Source: Hygrocybe punicea
Lineage: Eukaryota; Basidiomycota; Agaricomycetes; Agaricales; Hygrophoraceae
Direction of reading: 5' to 3'
Assembly: GCA_963556145.1 (NCBI GenBank)
Contig: OY744470.1
Location: 3,658,001 to 3,722,000 of the forward strand
DNA: 64,000 bases
Position 1 is the first letter of the stretch, and every line of letters begins with the position of its first letter. Both the position numbers and the translations under genes were made by a program. This document shows positions 37,189 to 47,582 of this stretch, piece after piece. The notes under the pieces are model-generated. The model saw nothing but the letters and a program-made list of their open reading frames with translations. It did no database searches and was not told the origin of the DNA.

Positions 37189-39560
37189 TCAAATACTATT
37201 CCCGTCGCTTCTCACCAACGAAACCTTGAGTGGAAGATGGGGCGGGGCATTTTCCTTCCCTTTGACCGTAGGGGTGAAGAGATTGTTGTTTCGCCACACA
37301 ATTTCGGCGTTCGGGAGTTCAAACACAAACGTTTCCACCAAGACGGACAGCACAATCTCTGTAAATGTTGTTCAGCACGCTGAACAACCATCTTAACAAT
37401 CAATTTGGATAGAACATACTGATTTCCAATTCAGAGAATTTGAATCCGCTGGAGATAGGGTGAGTCGGGTCATTCAACAAAGGGACGTTAGAGACGCACA
37501 TGCATGCTCGGGAACCACCCAAGAACGTCATCCTGAACATAAATGTCATACGGAGCCCAAAAGGTTTACCGTTTTTACTCACATTCCTGAATATACGCCC
37601 GGAAGCCGCACTTTCGCGACCTGCTCCGGCGTCTTGCCCAGCCATCTCCTCGGATTCCATATATGAGCATCCTCACCCCAAACATCAGGGTCCTGATTAG
37701 CGAGGCCCATTCCAATTATTATGTTCGTGTTGTTTTTTATATGAATTTCGTTGATATATGTTTGGCCATTGGCAGACGCGACGGGCGTTCCTAACGGGAG
37801 GACAGCATCTTGACGAGTTCTGGTTGGTATCTCCGTCACGAAAATGCCAGGCTGCAGTGTGTGGGGAATAAACATACGTTCGAGAAAGAAACGTGACAGG
37901 GGAGTGTCTGTGACACACAGCTACGATTAGTTGCGAACAGTTGACTTTAATTGGTTCTTACAAGCGAAGGGTCTCACGAACAACGGCATCCAAGTAAGTT
38001 AATGCCATCAAGTCGTTGTACGACAAGTCTCCCCGTTCACGTCGGGCCGCTGTAACTTCTTGCCTTAACATTGCCTGCTCTTCGGGGTGAAGCGCAAGAA
38101 CGTGAAGAATCCGGCCAAGTGCAGTCGAAGTAGTGTCATGCGCCGCGAAAATCAACGTGCTATTGAAAAAAGACGAACATTTAAGCCAGGGACAAACAAT
38201 CTTGACAAGAATGAAAAACAACTTCATTTGCCCCAACAACTCGTCCTCCGGTAAGCGATCCGCTTCTTCAGCCATGGTGTTCGCTCGGACTAGACGGAAG
38301 AAAAACGTTAGCGGTAGCAATAAATGGCAAGAAAATTGTTTTACGCAGAACAGTCATCAAGTCTTGGCCATCACCCACTTGCTTTGCGACAATGTCATCA
38401 CCCTGAGCCAATGCAGCCTTCTTACTTTCGAAAACCTCTTTCGATGTATTATCCATCACGTCAATCATATCCTTTAGCTTTTGCAGATTCTTGAATGGAA
38501 GCAATTCGACCAAAAATCTCCTGAAACGCGGCGGCCCAAGTTTGACGAGGTAGGGAATAAATTGGTGATACACAGCAAGCCCAAAGAAAGTTTTTCTGTG
38601 TTGGCAAATGTCAACACAGGCAGAACATAACATAACAATTAGACAAACGTGAATTCTTTGACAGCTGCACTGTATATGTGGGAGGGTTTGTCGTCGAAAG
38701 TGTCGAAGGAATAGCCTAATCCCCCTTGTCCAATGTATTCGAGTGCCGTCCGGGATGTCCAGTGCAACATATCAACCTCTTTAGCGCCTTGCTTGAGCTG
38801 CTTCATAATCGCATCTCGGAGCTAATATAGATAAATTGCAGAGGTTATTTTGCCATGAAATATCAACACACCAGATGAGTGATCCTGTAGAAAACGGGAG
38901 GGAGGTGTCGCAAATGTGCAGCGGAGAACACGGGATTGAGAAGCTTCCTTTGTTTTTTATGATGATCACCTAGAGCACTGCTTAATCATTAACTTTTGCA
39001 TCCTCTGAATTGTAGATTACCTAAAGTGGCTATCAAACCATCGCCGAAAATCATCTGATTTCCTCTGATAAACCAAGATCAGTAAACAATCACAAGTTTC
39101 AAATGTCGAGACTGCACGTACTTCACGAACATGGCTGTTTCCTCATAGATGTGTTGGTCCTTCACGATAATATGTTTTAGCGCCACCGGGTCGGTTACGT
39201 AGACCTGCTCATCCTGTAAGAAAATGAGTCGACTATTGCACCAGTAAGCTGTTCTCAATGAACGTGCATACCCCAAATAAGCCGTGGACCTTGAAAGCCC
39301 GCCCATATCTCTTGACCATCTCGTGGTGCCACGGCAGTCCATCAGGATGGTGCAATTCTTTGTAGTTTCCTAGGATGTGTAGGATGTGCTAATAAGAAAA
39401 TGATTGGATACTAGAATGAACACACACCGGTGATTATTGAGGTACGTGGGGGTCCTGCCAAGTCATGCAACGATGACTTCACGAAAACGTTTCTGAAGAG
39501 CCTCCAGACGACACAAGACGTAGCGAACACGACAAAAGCTTGTAGGAGCAGAACAATCAT
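37189..39560 (-). CDS. Cytochrome P450, copy 2
   Basis: Paralogue of the genes at 34649 and 41057. The first exon encodes an ER anchor and hinge (VLLLQAFVVFATS, DLAGPPRTS). Later exons carry DEQVYVTDPVALKHIIVKD, GLGYSFETFND, I-helix FAAHDTTSTAL, the K-helix ETLRL, WNPRRW and the heme loop FLGGSRAC followed after an intron by GFKFSELE. The C-terminus PLKVSLVRSDGNSI matches its sisters. The ATG at 39560 lies about 55-60 nt downstream of a TATA-like ATAAATAG on this strand, the same arrangement as in the others. Its 3' end is only 171 bp from that of copy 1, and its promoter faces that of copy 3. Likely an ER-bound monooxygenase of unknown substrate. I found no frame lesion. Confidence 0.85.
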
Positions 39561-39613
39561 TGGTACTGAAGTGGGAGGAACAATTAATGTTGCTAATGCG
39601 TTTCATCAAGCCT

Positions 39614-39710
39614 GCTATTTATCAGGCAGTTTGACTTCAGATATCTAAGTAGTCATCCGTCAATGATTGCATAGAACTGATCGGATAAGAGATACCTCCG
39701 TGCGGGTGTG
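39614..39710 (-). promoter_or_regulatory. P450-2 promoter blocks
   Basis: On the minus strand: GCACGGAGGTATCTCTTATC, then ATCAGTTCTATGCAAT, then ATAAATAG. All three have counterparts upstream of P450-3; the second and third also occur at P450-1. Confidence 0.6.
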
Positions 39711-40892
39711 GAGAGTTCCGACATGGACGCCAGAGTCGAGCCTTCTGCGCCATTTGGAACAAGCCTGTAATCAAAATGACCATACGCAACAAAAGAACGT
39801 GTGCTGAATGGTAAGCGTCGTGCGAAGCGGCCAAGCACAGCGAATGGACGCATTCGCTTGGATTTGTCGCCTTGGGTGAGCGTACGCTGCTAGAAATGAG
39901 AACCGGCATGGAGTTGCTTGAATGTCAACTTCAAGCTTCAAGTATCGATAATGAGAATGAATGGAGCACATGACATGCATAACTTGACTGTCTTTAGAAA
40001 TAAAAACTTTCATCAGCATCATTGAATACGATATTGAACATTCACCATACACCCATTAATCCCAGAATGACATCACTTCTATCTAATCGAACCCAGGACG
40101 GATCATATGAAATAACGACTTGCCCCTGTCAGGGGACAACTCTTTCACTGACCCATCGGGCCAGGATCGGCGATTATCGTGCAGGGCCAGCGAAGGACAA
40201 CTAACTGTCACTGACGACGGTACAGTAATCGCCACCACGCATGATTTGTGATTGGAAAAGTCGATGTTCGTTGTTTTGGGGCCGTAAACAAAGCACCTTG
40301 AAAACGTATCGATTATATGTCCGAATTCCACAACAACGATATAGTAATTCTGAAAGTACTTGCGGGATGTGTACAAATAATCCATCATCGTCCAAGCCTT
40401 GAATCAAGCCTTGGACCTGTTCAGTCGACGCTGCTTAGTGATGTGATGAAAAGCCGGTCCACGAGGCCAACAACAAACGTACTTCTTTGTGGATTCTATT
40501 GAACACGCCAGCTGCCGGCAAGCTAGACTGTCAAGGATAGATGGTCCTGCTCATTGTCATCAACGTCATGAACAACAACATGGCCGGGTTTTCTGATGGC
40601 CTGTCAATAAAATGTTGATGCTTTCGGGAGTTCAATATTTCTCCACAGTTCTTACCATGATCATCGATGATCTATCAACTGGAAGAGATAGAATCCATGT
40701 CACTCTAACGTGTATCCTGATATGTTTAACCATTCGGAGCTTCAAGTGATGCAGACAAGAAGTATCAGAATCAAGTCATTGTTAATCCTTTTACTCCGAG
40801 TCAGGCTGCCATGCACGTATCATCCAGGTGCGTTGCAAAATGCTCGTTCCAAGTGGTGCAGATAGATGTCTTCTGGCTTCCTGGTCAAACCT
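39711..40892. other. Intergenic region between divergent P450 genes
   Basis: No open frame with a domain. It separates two oppositely facing promoters and could contain shared regulatory sites. Confidence 0.4.
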
Positions 40893-41005
40893 TCTCCACC
40901 CCCGCACGGAGTTATCTCTTTTCAATCAGTTGCATGTAATCCGAGTCATGATAGCTGACTTTGCGAGTTCCGAAGTTCCAAGGTCGATTTTTTCAGCATA
41001 AATAG
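40893..41005 (+). promoter_or_regulatory. P450-3 promoter blocks
   Basis: CCGCACGGAGTTATCTCTT (about 40902-40920), ATCAGTTGCATGTAAT (about 40925-40940) and CATAAATAG (40997-41005) precede the ATG at 41057 and match the blocks at P450-2 and P450-1. Confidence 0.6.
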
Positions 41006-41056
41006 CATGCTTGATCCAATGCATCCCTTCAACTTGTCTCCCGCTTCTCAGCATCA

Positions 41057-43426
41057 ATGTTCGATCTACTCTTGCAAGCTTTTATTGTCTATGTTACGTC
41101 TTGGATAGTCTTGAGGCTTTTAAGAAACATTTTTGTGAAGTCACCGTTGCGTGACTTGGCAGGACCTCCACGCCTCTCCCTCATCACAGGTGTGTACGTT
41201 CGTATTCATATCCGATCATTCTCTAATTGAGTATTATGACCTAGGAAACCTCTCACAAATATACGATCCTGATGGACTGTCGTGGCACCATGATATGGTC
41301 AACAAATATGGACGCGCATTCAAGATCCACGGCTTGTTTGGGGTATGCACGTTCATTTGGAATAGCTGACTATGAAATATTCGACTCACATTGCCACAGG
41401 ATGAGCAAGTCTACGTGTCCGATCCCGTTGCGCTGAAACATATCATTGTGAAGGACCAACATATTTACGAGGAAACCTCAATGTTCGTCACGTACGTCTT
41501 CAGTCTCCGACAATCGAAACTCGGATATGTTTTCTAATCTTGTTCTGTAGGGGAAATAAGCTAATTTTTGGTGACGGTTTGGGATCTACTTTGGGTAATC
41601 CACAGTTCAGAGAACGCAAGGATTGGGGATTGAATATTTTCCTAGGTGATCATCATAAGAAACAACGGAAGCTTCTCAATCCCGTGTTCTCGGTTGCACA
41701 CGTGCGACACCTTTCTCCCATTTTCTACCGGATCACTTATCTGGTGAGTTGACATTTCATGGCAAGATAACTACCGCAATTTATCCATATTAGCTCCGAG
41801 ACGCGATTACCAAGAAGCTCGAGCAAGGCACTACAGAGGTAGACATGTTGCACTGGTTGTCCCGGGCGGCACTCGAATACATTGGACAAGGGGGATTAGG
41901 CTATTCCTTCGAAACCTTCAATGATAAACCCCCTCACATATACAGCACTGCAGTCAAAGACTTCACGTTGGTGTATTTTTTAAAAATTACGTTTGTCGTT
42001 GCTGAAGCCTTGATAAAACAGAAAAACAGTGTTTGGGCTGGCTGTTTATCACCAGTTTATTCCCTACCTCGTCAAACTTGGGCCGCCGCGCTTCAGGAGA
42101 TTTTTGGTCGAATTTCTTCCCCTCAAGGATTTGCAAAAGCTAACAGGTATACTCGACGTGATGGAAAACACCTCGAAAGAAGTTTTCCAAAATAAGAAGG
42201 CTGCATTGGCTCAGGGTGATGACATTGTAGCAAAGCAAGTGGGCGACGGCCGAGATTTGATGACAGTCCTACGTAAGTCTTTTGCGTGTCTTTCAGTGTT
42301 ATAGCCAATAAATTCCTTTCCTAGTCAGAGCAAACGCGATGGCGGACGAAGCAGATCGCTTACCGGAAAACGAGTTGTTGGGACAAATGAAGTTCATTTT
42401 GATTTTTTGCCAATGATCCTTGTCCTAGCTGATACTCCTGTGCCGTTTTTCCCATAGCACGTTAATTTTTGCGGCGCATGATACCATTTCGTCTGCACTC
42501 GGCCGGATCCTTCATCTCCTCGCTCTACACCCGAAAGAGCAGGCCATTCTCAGGCATGAAGTTACAGCGGCCCGACTTAAACGGGGTGACTTGTCGTACG
42601 ACGACTTGATGGCATTACCTTACTTGGATGCCGTTGTCCGCGAGACCCTTCGCTTGTAAGAACCATATATGTCCAACCGGTTGTGACTCATTCTCTGTCT
42701 TACAGACACGCCCCCGTCATATTCCTTTCTCGAACGTACGTCATTCCTCAGTCATTCCAATTTGCAAAAACTTCTTGAATACTGTGTAACTTAGAACTCG
42801 ACAAGATGTTGTCCTTCCGTTGGGAATACCCGTCAAGTCTGCGGATGGCCGAAAGGATATCCAGGAAATTCACATAAAAAACAATACAAATGTCATCATT
42901 GGCATGGGACCTTCCAATCATGACCCTGAAGTTTGGGGTGAAGATGCCCATATATGGAATCCGAAGAGATGGCTGGGAAAGTTGCCCGAGCACGTTGCGA
43001 AAGTGCGGCTTCCCGGTGTGTATTCCGGAATGTGAGCAACAATGATTTAATCTTTCAGTTGCTTTATATAACTTTTTCTACTTCAGGATGACATTCTTAG
43101 GCGGCGGACGAGCATGCATGTGCGTCTATCGAGTTCATATCTACCCATACACTCACTCCAAGCCCAATATAGGGGATTCAAATTCGCTGAATTGGAAATA
43201 AGTATGATCCTACCAGAGTTATTCTTCCATGTGCTGACAAAATTCTGCAGAGATCGTAATGTCAATGTTGCTGGAAACATTCGCATTCGAACTCCCGGAC
43301 GCTGAAATTCTGTGGCGGACCAATAATATTGCTGCACCTACGACAAAGGGAAAGGAAAACGACCCACCCTACCTTCCACTCAAAGTTTCCTTGGTACAAC
43401 ACGACGGGAAGAAGGCTCCGTTTTGA
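41057..43426 (+). CDS. Cytochrome P450, copy 3
   Basis: Third member of the local family. N-terminal anchor FDLLLQAFIVYVTSWIV and hinge DLAGPP; DEQVYVSDPVALKHIIVKD; STLG|DHHKKQRKLLNPVFS; GLGYSFETFND; I-helix FAAHDTISSAL, in which Ile replaces the second Thr of the sister genes; ETLRL; WNPKRW; heme loop FLGGGRACI|GFKFAELE. It ends VSLVQHDGKKAPF. The intron at about 41595-41645 contains no stop in this copy, so it could be retained as 17 extra residues, but its borders match an obligate intron in copy 1. Expected ER-bound monooxygenase, substrate unknown. Confidence 0.87.
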
Positions 43427-44868
43427 GAACAGTATTGTTGGGGAATTATCGTCTGCCACCCACGAAATTTGGTATTGATTATCAATTGAAAATTATGTCG
43501 TCCTATAAAAAAACCACGTTAGCAGCAGTAAATTTCACAACATAAGGTGATTGTGGATCAACTGCATGTCTACCCGGCGGGAATGGTTAGGCACGTGTAG
43601 CCGTTGAAGAAAGAAAAAAAGGATTTGAGGCAGGTTTTCGAGCTTATTTTGAACCTGCTGGCACAAGTCTTCCTTTCTACCCTACGGCACCAAAGATGAG
43701 GATCCAACCTCTAAGCCGGTTGGTTGACACAGAACGCAGGGTCGAAGAGTTGCTTGCCAGCATACAGCCTGTCCAGACTTCCTATCGCCGATTTGATGTC
43801 TCCGATTGTTATATATTTGTACACAGGACGGGAAAGCGCCTTCTCATGTCACCGACATCATGGAAGAGCGGCTACGGCAAATTCAGTCTTATAGCTGACG
43901 CCGTTCCCTGCTGAGCCGTCGCTTATAGCAATCCTGCAGAACGAGGACCACCTCTCAATACGCGGCTGTGCGAGAGCTTGATTGTCCATCCAAAAACTGG
44001 CAGTATTCTGGAACCTCTGGAATGGAATGTGAGAGAGCAAAAGCGAAAGGCAGTGGTATCATATATATAGACCGGAATCCCAAGTTCAATTCTCACGCTT
44101 CAAAATTGTACAAAAGCCAGAACGAAATTTCGTAACTTTTTTTTTTTCCTTCTTCGTGCGGCAACACGGCCAACTCATTTCCCCATGTTGCTCGTGGCTG
44201 CTTCCTGGCCCCAGCTGTGGGCTTGTCCAAGTGGCCGTTTGAGTGTCAGGCCGTGTTCAGACCGATCTGGACGTCTCAGCACCCGCAGTCGTCTCTCACC
44301 AACACTTGGAGAGAGGATGGGGTCGGTGGTTCCATACATTTTGTTCTTACGTATCGCGTTCTCTTTCTGAACGTAGTTCTTAGCCTCAATATGACACCGA
44401 GTTCACAAAGCCGTTCGTTGAGGTAGCAGCAGCAATATGTTGTATTTTCTCGTTGAACACCAGGAATTCAGCATTGAACGTGAACATTTTGCACAAGAGT
44501 TGCGCGCAACTGTCAGCATCAGGACTGGATGACGACCTCTTGGGTTTTGCCAGATTTATCATAACGAGATACTTGAATTTCACTACAGTGAGAACCATCA
44601 AAGAAATAAAAGGATTCTGGAAAGCGATATGTAGCGGTAGGAGTGCCGTAGAAATGCCTTTGGCTGAGAACTGCATCGGAGTCGAGAGGGACGCCAGAGC
44701 AGGTGTCGGTATACTGGTCGTATTGACGTGGACGTCACTGTCCTAGTTGACAGAATGGAATTGAGTTAAGCTCTGGTGTGCTCGTAACACTGCACGATGT
44801 AAGGTTCATAAGATCTCCGCTTTATTTAACGTAGTCTCACTCCCACGCCCTTCTGTTTCTTAACGAAG
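43427..44868. other. No confidently recognised gene between P450-3 and RER1
   Basis: A minus-strand frame at 44386-44676 (96 codons) and an overlapping one containing YTDTCSGVPLDSDAVLSQRH look mildly coding, with scattered cysteines, and could be a small protein gene or remnant. A plus frame at 43696-43914 has no features. Confidence 0.3.
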
Positions 44869-45855
44869 ATGATGTCGTCCAGCGACCCCGGCGCAGAAGG
44901 ACCTCTCCCAAACATCTCTGTCCAATATGCAAAAATCCAGCGCCAATACCAACATATCCTTGATAGATGGACGCCATTCGTGCTGTATCGGTGGTTAGGA
45001 ACCGCAGGCTTGCTTTCCCTCTTTGTCTTGAGGATTCTAATTTCGCAAGGGGTAAGCCTTCACCCCCATGTTTCTTTTGTTGTCTGGTTTACGTTGAGCT
45101 GATGGACATATGTTATAGTGGTACATCGGTTAGTATTTCCAATTTAGGAGTGACTGTAAAACACAGAAATGACATATGGGTCTTTTTTTATACCAACAGT
45201 GTGCTGTGAGTTCCTTTGTTAGCGTGCCCTGTAGTTCAAAACAGACTAAATCCGAGTCCTGATGCTTAGACGGGCTTGCAATATACCTTCTGAACCTCCT
45301 TCTCGCCTTCCTGCAGCCAAAATTTGACCCCTCACTCCAAGACGACCTTCTAGCGGACGAGATCGAAGAAGGCGGAGATGACCCACATCGCTCTCCTCTC
45401 CCCTCACAACGGGACGACGAATTTCGGCCGTTCGTGAGGAGATTGCCAGAGTGGCAATTTTGGTGAGTTGGCCCGTTTCCTGCCTCATGTCTCGCCTTCC
45501 ACTCCCCCTCTTTACATCATCATCATGTTATCAGTTCTCTCTAAAGCCCCTCGTTATAGGCTTTCTTCCACCCGTGCTACGCTCGTCGCCATCTGCTGTA
45601 CCATGTCTGAGGCGTTCGACGTCCCAGTTTACTGGCCCATCCTCGTCTTGTATTTCTTCGTCCTGTTTGCGTTGACCATGAGGCGGCAGATTCAGTAAGT
45701 GCCCCAAAAATATCTTTTAGATAAGATCGATTGGCTGGCTGGCTGGCTGGCTGGCTCACGATTTACGCAACACGTTTAGGCATATGATCAAGTACAAATA
45801 CATCCCATTCGACTTTGGCCGAAAGGCTCGGTATGGCAATGGAACGGGGAAATGA
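44869..45855 (+). CDS. RER1: Rer1 Golgi-to-ER retrieval receptor
   Basis: Six exons (44869-45051, 45119-45128, 45200-45205, 45270-45462, 45560-45694, 45780-45855) sum to 603 nt, giving 200 residues, close to the usual Rer1 length. Rer1 is a four-helix Golgi membrane protein that binds polar residues in the membrane spans of escaped ER proteins and returns them by COPI vesicles. Diagnostic blocks are [70 protein letters not shown] and [20 protein letters not shown]. Exons 2 and 3 are only 10 and 6 nt long; leaving either out destroys both the frame and the conserved WYIVCY block, so they must be real. A GGCT tetranucleotide run lies in the last intron. Confidence 0.95.
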
Positions 45856-46200
45856 TCTGGCAGTAGTATACGCAGTGGTGGAGAGGCATCTGCTTGGTCT
45901 GGACACAATGTAGGGGCGGTTGGGACAGTTTTGACTTGGGGCAATATGTTTCTTTAATGGATATACTTACGGATGTCGCGACGTAGACTTCTCGCTAACC
46001 GAGCTATGATTACGTGGATGCGCAAGACCATCTCGGCTGCATCGCTTTGCACAACGTCTTCGTAGTGTGAGAGCTTGGAATACTCAACACTGGACCAGCT
46101 GGACACTGTCGGCTTAAATGCATAGAAGGCCGTACCCCGACGAATAGACGACGAGCTGACAGTAGCAATTGAACCTTCTAGTGCACTCGTTTCTTTGACA
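45856..46200 (+). other. Intergenic region between RER1 and the kinase gene
   Basis: 345 bp that must hold the RER1 terminator and the promoter of the next gene. A minus-strand open frame across 45954-46241 has no known domain and overlaps the next start, so I do not call it. Confidence 0.4.
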
Positions 46201-47312
46201 ATGACCCCTCTTCCCGCTGTCCAACACATGTCTGCACACATCCTCCATCACCTTGAACATCACCAAAACAAGGCTCCCGGTAGTGGTAGTAGTGGTAGTA
46301 GTAGTAGTAGTACTCCCGCGACCACCGGTTCTCTCCCACCACTGTTCGTCGCGATGCAAGGCCCTCAAGGGTGCGGCAAGACATATTTGGCCTCTCAGCT
46401 CCGCGAGATTCTGGAATCACCACCACATTCCCTCTCGGTGGTGGTCTTGTCCATCGACGATCTGTATCTTCCGCACATGGAATTAGTTTCCCTCGCGGAG
46501 ACCCACCCGGAGAATACTCTTCTGCAAAGCCGTGGTCAACCGGGTACGCATGATGTTGAATTGGGGAAGAGACTGCTGCAAGATCTGCGATGCATCAATG
46601 AACAACCCCTTTGTTGTACACATTGTCGCGAAGTCGTCCTTCCGTCGTTCGATAAGAGTCTGTATGGCGGAGCGGGTGATCGCGTTTCGAGTGGCGGGGT
46701 GGTGGTTCGCCCGCCTGTGGATGTGGTGATTATGGAGGGGTGGTGTGTGGGATTCCGTCCCATTACAATGGAGGCGTTCGAGAAGCAGTGGGCCGAACCC
46801 ATCGAGGGCCTTGAACATGTTCTTTCAATGTCAAGATATCGAAAGGAGGATATTTTAGAGATCAACCGAATGCTGGAAGATTATGTGGAGTTGTGGAATT
46901 ATTTCACTGCTTTTATCCAGGTATGTACGTTAAACATTAGTGATGTTTCTGAAACTCCTTGCAGATCAAACCGATCCCCTCGCCTCCGTACAGGTTCATA
47001 TACAAGTGGCGATTACAACAAGAGCAAGACATGAAGTCACGCAATGGAGGGAAGGGGATGGGTGATGCCGAGGTTCACAGGTCGGTTAGATGATGCCGGT
47101 GTTTCATGAAAACCCTGGCTTCGGGCTGACCCTGGTGCAGCTTCGTCGATAGGTATATCCCGGGATATGTATTCTTCGGCGACGGCGTAACAAGGGAGAC
47201 GACGGGGCCAGAAGAAGATAATGATCCACGGACGTTCTATCCTTGGATTGGAAACGGCATGACGATCAACATTGGAGAAGCAAGGGATGTCGTGGATGTA
47301 ACTTGCTTTTGA
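46201..47312 (+). CDS. TDA10/glycerate kinase-like P-loop kinase
   Basis: Three exons (46201-46920, 46965-47080, 47141-47312) sum to 1008 nt, 335 residues. The Walker A motif is MQGPQGCGKTYLA, followed by VVVLSIDDLYLP (the acidic pair acting like a Walker B/phosphate-acceptor strand), the block RGQPGTHDVELGKRLL, PSFDKSLYGGAGDR, VVIMEGWCVGFRP and the C-terminal SFVDRYIPGYVFFG. This is the arrangement of yeast Tda10 and of D-glycerate 3-kinase-like enzymes, related to uridine kinase and phosphoribulokinase. The likely reaction is ATP-dependent phosphorylation of a small hydroxylated metabolite; glycerate is the best guess. A poly-Gly/Ser run encoded by a GTAGTA-type microsatellite (about 46280-46312) lies before the kinase domain. 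The frame begins upstream without an ATG; 46201 is the first ATG. Confidence 0.9.
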
Positions 47313-47582
47313 GAGGGGCGGTTGCGACTCCTTCGTTGTGTAGCTCTGGAGGTCTCGCACAAAAGTGCTGTGAGTTGGGACAGGGTTCGTGCCTGAATTC
47401 ACAGTCGATTCACTTCTGGGGGTGGGGGGAGGGGCAACTTGAACATCAGAAGATCTACAATGTCTTATTTCGGCTTAGTGCTTATTTAATCTTGCTTACG
47501 CTTTTCTCAGCGAACTTATCGAAGCTTTTTACATGCTTCTCGCTTTCTTGGTTGAGCTTATGCTTTCATATAGAGCCAACTG
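47313..47582. other. Boundary between the kinase gene and the transposon
   Basis: Short AT-rich spacer; the left end of the Plavaka element should lie here, but I could not identify its terminal inverted repeat. Confidence 0.3.

Noticed and set aside
40080..40110. Possible tRNA T-arm (GGGTTCGATT on the minus strand)
   Set aside because: The stem bases on either side do not pair and no anticodon arm follows.
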